Shown piece after piece: positions 1-7,763 of a stretch of DNA of 30,244 nucleotides. How positions within the stretch are numbered: the first letter of the stretch is position 1; every line of letters starts with the position of its first letter. Source of the stretch: CAIRDP01 sp037138335 (GTDB taxonomy: Bacteria; Bacteroidota; Bacteroidia; Bacteroidales; FEN-979). The position numbers and the translations under genes are program-made. A model generated the notes under the pieces. The model was not told the origin of the DNA. It saw nothing but the letters and a program-made list of their open reading frames with translations, and searched no databases. The stretch lies in contig JBAXIO010000031.1 in the NCBI GenBank assembly GCA_037138335.1, forward strand, positions 1-30,244, read 5' to 3'.

Positions 1-146
1 AGAACAATTTTGTAATCAGTTGATATTGTTTTAACTAAGACGCAACGCTAGTGATTGGAATACTACCATTTAACTGCGAATAATTTTTTCTTGGCACTAC
101 ATAGTCTCACTTCCTGTATATGATAATGGGCACTTTCTTTTGAGTT
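1..146. other. left edge, no gene recognised
   Basis: This stretch lies downstream of the polymerase gene. On the minus strand only very short open frames occur, for example one starting MKLKRKCP and stopping after 17 codons. I see no recognisable coding or RNA signal. The next gene of the polysaccharide operon may lie just outside the window. Confidence 0.4.
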
Positions 147-1451
147 TCATGCTATATGTCTTATAGTTGTTGGAAGATCCTCCATATAAGACCCTTTCTC
201 TAAAAAAATAACAAGAAAAAGAAAGAATTTTTCAGTAAACTGGAATGAATAAAAAATTGACTCAGTTGTGGACAGTAAAAATTCCATGAAAAAAAGAAAA
301 ACCAATAGAATAATAAAGGAAGAAAATAATTTCGTCCTTAATACAATGTTTTTAAAAGTTCTAAATATTAAAAGAATTACGATTGAGAATCCAAAGATGC
401 CTCTTTCATAAATGATTTGAAGAAAACCATTATGAAAATGGTCATAGGTATTATCTGTTGATAATACGATTACCTTATGGTATTTAAAAAAATCAAGAAA
501 TGACAAATCAGAAAGCATGTTTAAGCCTGTCATCCAACCCACGATTCTACCAGTTGCTTCTGACAAGCTTTTATAGTCATTTCTCACTATCAAAGCACTA
601 AATAGCGCATTATTACTTAAATTATCTAGTAAATTGTCAAATAAATCCCAAAAGAAAATGGAAGTCATTGAGAATAAGGAAAGAAAAAGTAAAACTTGCA
701 AGTTCCTCCATTTTACAGTAAACAACACAAAAATTAATGCCAAAAATATTGTAAGAATAGGCCCTCTTCTGTTAATGATTAATAACAAATATAGCATCAA
801 AGAACAAAGAATGAGAAAAAGTACGATAATAAAAAATCGCAGAAAGGGATATCCTTTAAAAATTGGATTAAAAACGTTGTATATCAATATTACAAAACAA
901 ACACAAAAAACGATTGAAGATATAAATGGATGATCTAGTGTCGTTTGAAAAAAAGGGAGTGAATGAGATAAACCTAAGTTATAAGCCGAACCTAAAGAAA
1001 AATCACTATATTGATAAATTGGTATAAAAACTACTAAAACAAATGTAAGTCCTATTCCACAAAAATATAGTTTAAGTATTTTTTTAAATTCCAAAGAGTC
1101 GTAATTCGAGATAGAATTTAACACTTGGATTAAAAAATATATATAGCTGAAACTTTTAAGACTTTGAGTAATAAAATAATTAAAATTGGCATGATCCATT
1201 AATAATAAATAAATAAAATATGAAATTAAATATGAAAATATTAAGAAAAGGAATTTTAATGAAAATCTAGATTGTTTTGTTAGGTAAAGTAAAATTCCTA
1301 CAATCAAGAACGGAAAGGAAAATATTAGTGAAGAACCAAACTGACCAAAAATAGTCGAATACTCCCAATCTAGGAAATGAAAAAGTGGGAGAAAAAAAAG
1401 AGCGATATATTTAAAAGTCTTCAATTTCCTTGTTAAATAGATACGTGACAA
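147..1451 (-). CDS. O-antigen/capsule polymerase-like membrane protein (Wzy type)
   Basis: A 434-residue, very hydrophobic protein with about ten or more predicted membrane segments. One larger hydrophilic loop in the second half contains a DHFHNGFLQIIYERG stretch, like the H-N-x-x-L-x-x-x-x-x-x-G loop of Wzy/O-antigen ligase (Wzy_C) proteins. Length and topology fit an inner-membrane polymerase that joins undecaprenyl-linked repeat units. The start overlaps the preceding dehydrogenase gene by 41 bp. No nearby internal ATG is better, and the first membrane segment begins within the first 20 residues, so the long start is plausible. It is the last gene visible in the minus-strand operon. Wzy proteins are poorly conserved, so polymerase versus ligase cannot be settled from sequence alone, but cluster context favours polymerase. 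Confidence 0.72.
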   Translation of the reverse strand: MSRIYLTRKLKTFKYIALFFLPLFHFLDWEYSTIFGQFGSSLIFSFPFLIVGILLYLTKQSRFSLKFLFLIFSYLISYFIYLLLMDHANFNYFITQSLKSFSYIYFLIQVLNSISNYDSLEFKKILKLYFCGIGLTFVLVVFIPIYQYSDFSLGSAYNLGLSHSLPFFQTTLDHPFISSIVFCVCFVILIYNVFNPIFKGYPFLRFFIIVLFLILCSLMLYLLLIINRRGPILTIFLALIFVLFTVKWRNLQVLLFLSLFSMTSIFFWDLFDNLLDNLSNNALFSALIVRNDYKSLSEATGRIVGWMTGLNMLSDLSFLDFFKYHKVIVLSTDNTYDHFHNGFLQIIYERGIFGFSIVILLIFRTFKNIVLRTKLFSSFIILLVFLFFMEFLLSTTESIFYSFQFTEKFFLFLVIFLEKGSYMEDLPTTIRHIA

Positions 1452-2361
1452 GATTGGTAACTGCCTGAATCCCTTGCTTTTCTATATTTTCTTTAGTGCG
1501 AGACGCAATATGAGGGGTTATGATAACATTGGGTAGCTTGGTCAAAGGGTGATTGGGAGCCATTGGCTCGCTTTCTAAAACATCCGTTAAATATGCTCCA
1601 ACAATTCCAGATTTTAAACCAATAATCAAATCTTTCATGTTGATTATTTCACTTCTTGCTGTATTAACTATTATAAGTCCTTTTTTAAAATAATTTGAAA
1701 TTATTTCCTCATTAATTATATGATAAGTCGATTGAATGAGTGGTAAGTTGATAGATAAAATATCGAGTTCAGTAAAAAATGATTTAAGATCAATGGAAAC
1801 CTTTATCTCATTTTTCGTACAAAATGCCATATCAGGATTTGAATCAAACGCGATTATTTTCATTCCAAATGCTTTAGCACGTTTCGCTACTTCTTTGCCT
1901 ATGTTCCCTAAACCTAGAATACCGATAGTTTTCTGATAGACATCCGTCCCTATTAGTCTTGTCCAATTACCATATCGCGTATAGTTGAATTCTAAATGAA
2001 TATTTTTTAAATATGTAAGAATTAATCCAAATACATGTTCAGATACTGTAATATTATTTATATTTAAACAATTTTTTACACAAATATTTACTGTTTTAGC
2101 AAAATTAAGATCTATTTTATCTAGTCCTACCCCATATTTAGATAAAATTTTCAATTTACCTTTTGCTCCCTTTTTAAGAACATCTTTAGAGTATTCGTCA
2201 TCTCCACAAATGATTCCATCGAATTGATCTATAATCGGAATTAATTCTGTAGCTTTTAGGGGGCCTCTAAGTTTCGTTAAATTAAAATTATAGGATTCAA
2301 GATAATCGTGATGCTTTCCAACAGAATCATCAAAAGATGTAGATGTTATTAATATGTCCAT
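1411..2361 (-). CDS. D-isomer-specific 2-hydroxyacid dehydrogenase (phosphoglycerate dehydrogenase-like)
   Basis: A 316-residue cytosolic NAD-dependent oxidoreductase of the SerA/2-hydroxyacid dehydrogenase family. Visible hallmarks are the Rossmann motif GLGNIGKEVAKRAKAFG near residue 150, the NTAR segment with the catalytic Arg, the VLESEP segment with the catalytic Glu, and the ITPHIAS segment with the catalytic His. Length is normal for the family without a C-terminal ACT domain. The gene begins 1 bp after the HAD gene ends and its 3' end overlaps the polymerase gene, so it is translationally tied to the operon. In this setting it probably oxidises or reduces a 2-hydroxy/2-keto acid intermediate for the polysaccharide rather than making serine. 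The substrate cannot be read from sequence. Confidence 0.85.
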   Translation of the reverse strand: MDILITSTSFDDSVGKHHDYLESYNFNLTKLRGPLKATELIPIIDQFDGIICGDDEYSKDVLKKGAKGKLKILSKYGVGLDKIDLNFAKTVNICVKNCLNINNITVSEHVFGLILTYLKNIHLEFNYTRYGNWTRLIGTDVYQKTIGILGLGNIGKEVAKRAKAFGMKIIAFDSNPDMAFCTKNEIKVSIDLKSFFTELDILSINLPLIQSTYHIINEEIISNYFKKGLIIVNTARSEIINMKDLIIGLKSGIVGAYLTDVLESEPMAPNHPLTKLPNVIITPHIASRTKENIEKQGIQAVTNLVTYLFNKEIEDF

Positions 2362-2362
2362 G

Positions 2363-3004
2363 TCATAACTTCATTAAAGTTACACTGAGGGTATTAAAAT
2401 TTTTAATTCTGGGACCAGAATAAAATGAAAATATATTTTCGTTGTCACACGTTTCTCTTAAAATAAAATGAATCTGATTTTCAACTGCGGCTAAATAATC
2501 AGCTATCGCATCACCTATGAAAACAGTATTATTTCTTATTAAATTGCAAGAAGTTAATATATGATTTACCCAAAATCCTTTAGTTTCAGGGGAGCCGTAT
2601 ATATTCTTAAAAAATTTATCAATATTTCTTTCTGAAGCGATTTCAATAATCTCTTGCATCGGTGTTCCACTAACAATATAAAATCGATAATGATTAAACA
2701 TTTTAATAAAAAAATCAGTTGCTCCTGTTACTTCTGGAGAATTTACCACATCTATTTTAACTAATCTTGAAAATTCAATTGACATTTTTTGGATATGTTC
2801 AGGCGATATATTAATTCCAACCCAAGAATTATATAATTGAAATTTTGTAAATCTACTTATTCCACCATTATTTTTATGATGTTCTGTAATTTTTTGTACT
2901 AAATCTTCGCCATATTTATTATACATTTTTTGAAAAGCCTTGGTTTTGACATCAACTGATTCAGCAATCACACCATCAAAATCGAAAATACAGTTTTCTA
3001 TCAT
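2363..3004 (-). CDS. HAD-superfamily phosphatase (beta-phosphoglucomutase/Gph-like)
   Basis: A 213-residue haloacid dehalogenase-type hydrolase. Motif I is FDFDGVIAES right after the start, motif II is IVSGTP, a lysine-bearing segment SPETKGFW follows, and motif IV is FIGDAIADYLAA. Together they form the Asp-nucleophile phosphatase fold with an alpha-helical cap after motif I. The open frame extends 10 codons upstream to 3034, but the family normally begins a few residues before motif I, so the ATG at 3004 is preferred. That removes a 17-bp overlap with the preceding gene and leaves a 13-bp gap. It probably dephosphorylates a sugar-phosphate or sugar-acid-phosphate intermediate of the pathway encoded around it. 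The substrate is not deducible. Confidence 0.83.
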   Translation of the reverse strand: MIENCIFDFDGVIAESVDVKTKAFQKMYNKYGEDLVQKITEHHKNNGGISRFTKFQLYNSWVGINISPEHIQKMSIEFSRLVKIDVVNSPEVTGATDFFIKMFNHYRFYIVSGTPMQEIIEIASERNIDKFFKNIYGSPETKGFWVNHILTSCNLIRNNTVFIGDAIADYLAAVENQIHFILRETCDNENIFSFYSGPRIKNFNTLSVTLMKL

Positions 3005-3017
3005 AAAAAAATGAAGA

Positions 3018-3752
3018 TTAAATATCAAGAGCAAACCAAACGAGTTTGTATGCGACGTTATTAATCAAACGGTTAATAGGCAAGGCATTAGAGTTTGTTT
3101 TTTCCAAAGTTTTAAGAAGGTTAATTTTTTTTTGTCCTATAAGCAAAATCCAAATGCATTTAGAATTCTCGATGGTTTTGTAAGTTATTGTAAGTCTAAC
3201 GGGAATAGTATTCTGTACATAATTTAAAGTATACAAATCAGCATTATTGAATAGGGCTAGTGATGCTGGGAACAACGATGCAATATGGCCATCATCACCA
3301 ATACCAAGAATAATCAAATCAAAAAGGAAGGTTCTTTCTTGAGTTGAAATAATTTGAATTAATTTTTTCTCGTATTCTTTTACTTCATGTTGAAGGTCAT
3401 CAACATTAGAATTGAAAAAATTAGTAGCAAAAAAATCTCCTTTCCACTTCATTGGTAGATTGCCGTAATTACTATTAGGATCATCAAGTGGAATAACTCT
3501 CTCGTCAGCAAGAAAAATATTAATATTTTTATTCTTAGGTGGAGATTTGTAATAGTTATCAGTTAAATATTTATAGAATGGATAGGGAGTTTTACCTCCA
3601 GAAATGCATAAAAGGAAAATGTTATTTTCAGAAAGAGACTTGATTTCAATTTTTTGATATTCAGCTGTCAAGGTTCTTAACCAATACTCAATTCCAGTGA
3701 AATGTAAAATTTTACCTATATTCCTCAATTCCTGCATTGTATTTATATGCAT
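3018..3752 (-). CDS. 6-phosphogluconolactonase-like protein (Pgl/NagB superfamily)
   Basis: A 244-residue protein with the three signature segments of the 6-phosphogluconolactonase/glucosamine-6-phosphate isomerase superfamily: CISGGKTPYPFYKYL near residue 50, LADERVIPLDDPNSNYG near residue 83 and LGIGDDGHIASLFP in the middle. The GDDGHIASLFP motif favours lactonase over NagB deaminase. The start overlaps the epimerase gene by 41 bp; an ATG five codons further in is an alternative. A pentose-phosphate enzyme is unexpected inside a capsule operon. The adjacent aldolase, CMP-transferase and anomerase suggest that it opens a lactone of a sugar-acid (phosphate) intermediate. That role is inference. 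Confidence 0.85.
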   Translation of the reverse strand: MHINTMQELRNIGKILHFTGIEYWLRTLTAEYQKIEIKSLSENNIFLLCISGGKTPYPFYKYLTDNYYKSPPKNKNINIFLADERVIPLDDPNSNYGNLPMKWKGDFFATNFFNSNVDDLQHEVKEYEKKLIQIISTQERTFLFDLIILGIGDDGHIASLFPASLALFNNADLYTLNYVQNTIPVRLTITYKTIENSKCIWILLIGQKKINLLKTLEKTNSNALPINRLINNVAYKLVWFALDI

Positions 3753-4605
3753 TTTTTATACATTCTAAAATTCCTTGCCCTATATCTATATGCGGATTTG
3801 CACTTAATTTTCTACTAAAAGTGGGAGTAAAGGAGTAAGGTGTAAACCTGTAATGGTGATTATAATTACCTGTTTCTAAGATAATTTCTACATCATCATT
3901 TAGCATTTCTTTTATCATTAAGAAAAGATCGATTCTTCTCATTTTTTCGGAGCCTGTTAATACTACAATTTGATTGATAAACTGCGAGGATTCTATTATA
4001 TCTACTGATAATTTAGCTGCATCTGACGCATGAATATATTCACGTAATTCTTCACCATCGCCACCGTGAATAATAACTTTTTCTTTTATTGCTTTTTCAA
4101 TAACCGTGTAAATATAATTATTAGAAAACGGTAATTCAGAATAAATGGAACCATATCTTAATATTGAATAATTTAGATTATAAATCATGCTGTATTCTTC
4201 AATTAATTTTTCAGACGCTAATTTGGATAACCCATAGAAAGATCCTTTGTTACTCATGGCATAAGCGCTACTTGCATAAATAAATCTTTCACATTTAATT
4301 GAACAAACAGCATCTAAAATATTAATATTTCCAAGGACGTTAAGTTGGAATGTATCGTATGGGTGTTTTGATGATGCATCAAGATTTGCAAAACCTGCTA
4401 AATTGTATATAAAATTAAAAGAATCGTGATTTAGTAATGATAGCACATCTTCTCTTTTCGTGATATCACAATGAATATAATTATGCTCAGAATCCGCTTG
4501 ATTAATATCTGCTACTAAGACATTATATTTCCTTTTTATTAATTCATTAACAATATATTTACCTACAAATCCACTCCCACCGAAAACGAGAACTTTATTT
4601 TTCAT
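3712..4605 (-). CDS. NAD-dependent epimerase/dehydratase (extended SDR)
   Basis: A 297-residue extended short-chain dehydrogenase. It opens with the nucleotide-binding motif FGGSGFVGKYIVNELIKR, followed by an acidic residue after the second strand (ADIN) and CDITKRED. A central NLAG segment, ASSAYA and the catalytic Y-x-x-x-K (YGLSK) follow. The substrate half contains REYIHASDAA, typical of UDP-glucose-4-epimerase-like sugar epimerases and dehydratases. It overlaps the aldolase gene upstream by 11 bp and the lactonase gene downstream by 41 bp, consistent with translational coupling. It probably modifies a nucleotide sugar or sugar acid of the capsule repeat. The exact reaction cannot be assigned. 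Confidence 0.85.
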   Translation of the reverse strand: MKNKVLVFGGSGFVGKYIVNELIKRKYNVLVADINQADSEHNYIHCDITKREDVLSLLNHDSFNFIYNLAGFANLDASSKHPYDTFQLNVLGNINILDAVCSIKCERFIYASSAYAMSNKGSFYGLSKLASEKLIEEYSMIYNLNYSILRYGSIYSELPFSNNYIYTVIEKAIKEKVIIHGGDGEELREYIHASDAAKLSVDIIESSQFINQIVVLTGSEKMRRIDLFLMIKEMLNDDVEIILETGNYNHHYRFTPYSFTPTFSRKLSANPHIDIGQGILECIKNAYKYNAGIEEYR

Positions 4606-5389
4606 TTTGCATATCTTTTAACGCTTGCATCTCATTCCTAATTTTATCTCCTAAAAATAGAAAGTCTATACCAAAAGCAATAAAGTTATATTTCTTCATA
4701 ATCTTATCAACTACCTTTAAACAATCAGATGAAACGACATGAACGCCTAATGATTTTCCTGAGGATATAGTAATTTCCTCAATTTCTTTGATTGATTCAA
4801 CTACTTTTATATTTTCAAATTCTCCAGGTATTCCCATGGAAGCTGATAAATCATACGGACCAACTAAAATCCCATCAATTCCTTTTACATTTAGAATTTC
4901 ATTAAGATTATTTACAGCTTCAATGTGTTCAATTTGAGCAATGATTATTAAATCATTGTTTAACCAATCTACATATTCTTCAAAACCTATACCATAATTC
5001 TGGGCTCTAAATAGCCCAACTCCTCTTTGGCCTGAAGGAGGATATTTTGCAAAATTTACTGCATTTTGTGCATCTTCTGAGTTTTTTATCATGGGAACAA
5101 TAATTCCATTTGCTCCCGCATCTAGGGAATGTTTAATAACGACTTCATCATTTTTATGAACTCTCACCAAGGCTTCAAGATTATTCCCTTGTATGTGACC
5201 AATAAGATTCTGAAGTTCCATCTTATCAATTGCAGAATGTTCTAAATCTATTGTTATCCAATCAAAACCGCCGGTTGATAGCACTTCTACAACTGATTGG
5301 TTAGGAATTGTTAACCATGTTCCAATAGTTAAATCTAAATTTTTTAGCTTTCGCTTTAAATTGCTATTTTGACTTGAAAAATTTTTCAT
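4595..5389 (-). CDS. HpcH/HpaI-family aldolase (2-keto-3-deoxy acid aldolase)
   Basis: A 264-residue TIM-barrel aldolase of the HpcH/HpaI/GarL family, class II metal-dependent enzymes that split or join pyruvate and an aldehyde to give 2-keto-3-deoxy acids. Characteristic segments: GTWLTIPNQSVVE near the N terminus, FDWITIDLEHSAID (family His), ALVRVHKND, DAGANGIIVPMIKNSEDA, YPPSGQRGVG, IAQIEHIEAV (metal-binding Glu) and GILVGPYDLSASMGIPGEF (metal-binding Asp). Length is normal. It overlaps the anomerase-like gene upstream by 26 bp and the epimerase gene downstream by 11 bp. Next to a CMP-sugar synthetase-like gene, it could run in the condensation direction to build a 3-deoxy-2-ulosonic acid. 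No PEP-dependent NeuB/KdsA-type synthase is present in the window. Confidence 0.9.
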   Translation of the reverse strand: MKNFSSQNSNLKRKLKNLDLTIGTWLTIPNQSVVEVLSTGGFDWITIDLEHSAIDKMELQNLIGHIQGNNLEALVRVHKNDEVVIKHSLDAGANGIIVPMIKNSEDAQNAVNFAKYPPSGQRGVGLFRAQNYGIGFEEYVDWLNNDLIIIAQIEHIEAVNNLNEILNVKGIDGILVGPYDLSASMGIPGEFENIKVVESIKEIEEITISSGKSLGVHVVSSDCLKVVDKIMKKYNFIAFGIDFLFLGDKIRNEMQALKDMQNEK

Positions 5390-5837
5390 CTATTTTAAAT
5401 ACAATTTTACTAATATTCTCAGATTGATTACCGTGGCATATTTGAGACTGATGTAATTCACCGGGCATTAAAATAATAAAATATCTAGGATTGAGTGTTA
5501 CAAAGGAAACTGGATGCAATTTACTTTTTCTATAATATTCACAATCTATTTCTTTTGAATATGGACATTCAATATTAACATCATTAATATCATAAAGTAA
5601 AATATTTTCTTCCCCTATTAAAACTAATTGTAAATCAATATAAATCTCATGCGCTTCTATTTTTACATCTTGGTTTTTTGTATTATAATTTAATGTTTTG
5701 TAAAAAATATATTTAGTAATTTCTTTTGATACATTACATAAAAAGTTATTTTTATATTGAATAATTATTGGTTCTATTTGAAAAAATATGTGTTTAGGTA
5801 TATAAAAATTTAAGTTGTTTATTTTATCGAAAATCAT
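5364..5837 (-). CDS. YhcH/YjgK/YiaL (DUF386, NanQ-like) sugar-acid anomerase
   Basis: A 157-residue cupin-like protein. The core AHEIYIDLQLVLIGEENILL, the CPYSKEIDCEYYRKS segment and the RYFIILMPGELHQSQ segment match the YhcH/YiaL family pattern (E-x-H...D-x-Q...GEE; P-Y-x-x-x-x-D-x-x-x-Y; PGxxHxP). The metal-ligand type His/Glu residues are retained and the C-terminal VFKIDEKF resembles the usual K-x-V-x-K-x ending. YhcH (NanQ) proteins speed anomer interconversion of sialic-acid-like keto sugars. The gene lies 2 bp after the CMP-transferase gene and overlaps the aldolase gene, so a role in presenting the right anomer of a 2-keto-3-deoxy sugar acid is an attractive inference. The N-terminal 50 residues are divergent. 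Confidence 0.75.
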   Translation of the reverse strand: MIFDKINNLNFYIPKHIFFQIEPIIIQYKNNFLCNVSKEITKYIFYKTLNYNTKNQDVKIEAHEIYIDLQLVLIGEENILLYDINDVNIECPYSKEIDCEYYRKSKLHPVSFVTLNPRYFIILMPGELHQSQICHGNQSENISKIVFKIDEKFFKSK

Positions 5838-5839
5838 TG

Positions 5840-6496
5840 TTATTTGTAAATTGATTGTGCTAATATAAAATCAGTTTCTTCATCTATGTCGATAGCCTCT
5901 AATTTATCAATTGGATATAATTTAGGTCTCAAACAAATTCTTTTTTTATTCGCTAAAAAGAATGAGTCTCTATTAAAAATATAAAAACATGAATTCTCTT
6001 CATATATGATAGGTAAATCCTGAGTCCTTATTAAGGTTGTTGGATCATGATTTATAGGAATTCCATTTCCCCAATATAGCCTTGTTTGTATTTTACTTAC
6101 TGAAAAAATTGAATCCAATTCTCCTTGATTTTCAAAATAATACTTAATTGCTTTATCTAAAGTTTCTGGTTTTATTAATGGATTTGTACTATGAGTTTGG
6201 ATAAAATGCCTACAATTGGGTAATAATGAAATGTCGTATTCAATAATTGAATTCATTGAAACATAATCACCACATAAGAAAGAGGGTCTATTATGGATTA
6301 TAATATTAGTAAAGTTTTTTTTGATATCATTAATAATGTTACTACTATCGGTGTTCACAATAATTGAGGAAATTGATTTGCATGCTAGAAGCACATTAAT
6401 AATTGTATGATATAAAGGTTTACCATGAAATAACTTTAAATTTTTTCCAGGTATTCTTTCCGAATGCTCTTTCATTGGGACTAAGGCAGTCATCAT
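5840..6496 (-). CDS. CMP-sugar synthetase-like cytidylyltransferase (NeuA/KdsB superfamily)
   Basis: A 218-residue protein of the acylneuraminate cytidylyltransferase family. It starts with ALVPMKEHSERIPGKNLKLF, the family's A-x-x-P-x-(R/K)-x-x-S-x-R-x-P-x-K-N nucleotide-binding loop, followed by GKPLYHTI, VNTDSSNI and a later FIQTHSTNPLIKPETLDKAI segment equivalent to the L-Q-x-T-S-P-x-R region. Enzymes of this family couple CTP with a 2-keto sugar acid to form the CMP donor. Length is normal. It sits between gmd (7 bp away) and the anomerase-like gene (2 bp). There is no neuB or neuC here, so sialic acid is not implied. The neighbours point to another ulosonic or sugar acid. Confidence 0.82.
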   Translation of the reverse strand: MMTALVPMKEHSERIPGKNLKLFHGKPLYHTIINVLLACKSISSIIVNTDSSNIINDIKKNFTNIIIHNRPSFLCGDYVSMNSIIEYDISLLPNCRHFIQTHSTNPLIKPETLDKAIKYYFENQGELDSIFSVSKIQTRLYWGNGIPINHDPTTLIRTQDLPIIYEENSCFYIFNRDSFFLANKKRICLRPKLYPIDKLEAIDIDEETDFILAQSIYK

Positions 6497-6503
6497 AATG
6501 AAA

Positions 6504-7553
6504 TTATTTTTGAATTGTATTTTTTAATATCGAGAAATCATGAGCTACCATTATGTTAACAAGTTTCTTAAAAGATGTTGTAGGTTCCCAGTCTAGTTTT
6601 TCTTTAGCCTTAGAATAGTTTCCTATTAGTAAGTCGACCTCAGTTAAGCGAAGATATTTTTGATCAACATTTATTACTTCTTTCATGTTAGACTTTAAAA
6701 ATCCTTTCTCATTAATACCGCTCTCAATCCAAATTACATCTTCTCCAAAATATTTAAAGGCTTCTTCGATGAATTCTCTAACTGTATGTGTTTCATTTGT
6801 TGCTAAAATGAAATCATCAGCATTTTGGTATTGTAGCATTCTCCACATTCCTTCAACATATTCAGGAGCATATCCCCAATCCCTTTTTGAATCAAGATTG
6901 CCTAATATAATTTTTTCTTGTAATCCAAGAATAATTTTGGATACAGCAATACTAATTTTTCTGGTAACAAATGATTCTCCGCGCCTTTCACTTTCATGAT
7001 TAAATAAAATTCCATTACATGCAAATAAATTGTAAGCTTCGCGATAATTAACTGTAATCCAGTAAGAATAAAGTTTAGCAACTGCATAAGGACTACGTGG
7101 ATAAAAAGGTGTTTTCTCTGTTTGTGGTATTTCTTGAACTTTCCCAAACAATTCTGAGGTTGAGGCTTGATAGAATTTTGTTGTTAATCTAACTTCTCTA
7201 ATAGCATCTAAAAATCTTAAAGTCCCCACAGCATCAACCTCTGCTGTATATTCAGGAACATCAAATGAAACTTGTACATGGCTTTGTGCACCGAGATTAT
7301 ATATTTCATCGGGCTGAATTTTTTCAAGAAGTCTATTCAAATTACTGGAATCAGTTAAATCTCCATAATGTAAAAACAGTTTTTTATCCATGTTTTCTGA
7401 ATTACTGAAATATAAATGGTCTATCCTACCAGTATTAAATGAACTACTTCGACGAAGAATTCCATGAACACAATATCCTTTTTGTAAAAGAAGTTCTGTT
7501 AAATAGCTTCCATCCTGCCCTGTAATTCCAGAAATTAATGCAACTTTATTCAT
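6504..7553 (-). CDS. gmd: GDP-mannose 4,6-dehydratase
   Basis: A 349-residue extended SDR closely matching Gmd throughout. ALISGITGQDGSYLTELLL at the N terminus is the NAD(P) loop (residues 9-15 GITGQDG). GILRRSSSFNTGRIDHLY, YNLGAQSHVQVSFDVPEYTA, the catalytic STSELFGKVQEIPQTE (Thr132, Glu134) and SPYAVAKLYSYW (Tyr156, Lys160) are all canonical, as is FNHESERRGESFVTRKI. The product GDP-4-keto-6-deoxymannose leads to GDP-fucose, rhamnose or perosamine; no fcl or other partner is in the window. The frame is open 24 codons further upstream (to 7625), but the family starts at MNKVALISGITG, so 7553 is chosen. About 210 bp of AT-rich sequence without a recognisable gene separates it from the dehydrogenase gene upstream. 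Confidence 0.95.
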   Translation of the reverse strand: MNKVALISGITGQDGSYLTELLLQKGYCVHGILRRSSSFNTGRIDHLYFSNSENMDKKLFLHYGDLTDSSNLNRLLEKIQPDEIYNLGAQSHVQVSFDVPEYTAEVDAVGTLRFLDAIREVRLTTKFYQASTSELFGKVQEIPQTEKTPFYPRSPYAVAKLYSYWITVNYREAYNLFACNGILFNHESERRGESFVTRKISIAVSKIILGLQEKIILGNLDSKRDWGYAPEYVEGMWRMLQYQNADDFILATNETHTVREFIEEAFKYFGEDVIWIESGINEKGFLKSNMKEVINVDQKYLRLTEVDLLIGNYSKAKEKLDWEPTTSFKKLVNIMVAHDFSILKNTIQK

Positions 7554-7763
7554 AAGTTTTATAATGAGATCTAAGTTAAACAGGATTAATTCATAAGAAT
7601 AGTATTTAAATGCTACAACCTCCAATCAGTAAAATAGGTTATAGATTATCAATCATCCACCTTGTAAATGCAATACATTAGAAACGAAAATTTCTTAAAA
7701 TCAAGATTTAGCAAAGAGATTTAAATTTGCACTAAATTAGTAAGGATTATTAAATTTTACAAC

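Noticed and set aside
634..933. 99-codon plus-strand frame opposite the Wzy-like gene
   Set aside because: Lys/Ile-rich shadow of the antisense AT-rich membrane-protein gene, no motif.
5840..6496. Sialic acid (Neu5Ac) synthesis
   Set aside because: A NeuA-like gene and a YhcH-like gene are present, but neuB, neuC and a nan-type lyase are not seen, so sialic acid itself is not supported.
6685..7147. Short frames overlapping gmd
   Set aside because: They lie wholly within a strongly conserved gmd frame and show no domain of their own.
7554..7625. 24-codon N-terminal extension of gmd
   Set aside because: The family begins at the MNKVALISGITG segment and the extension is an unconserved AT-rich translation.
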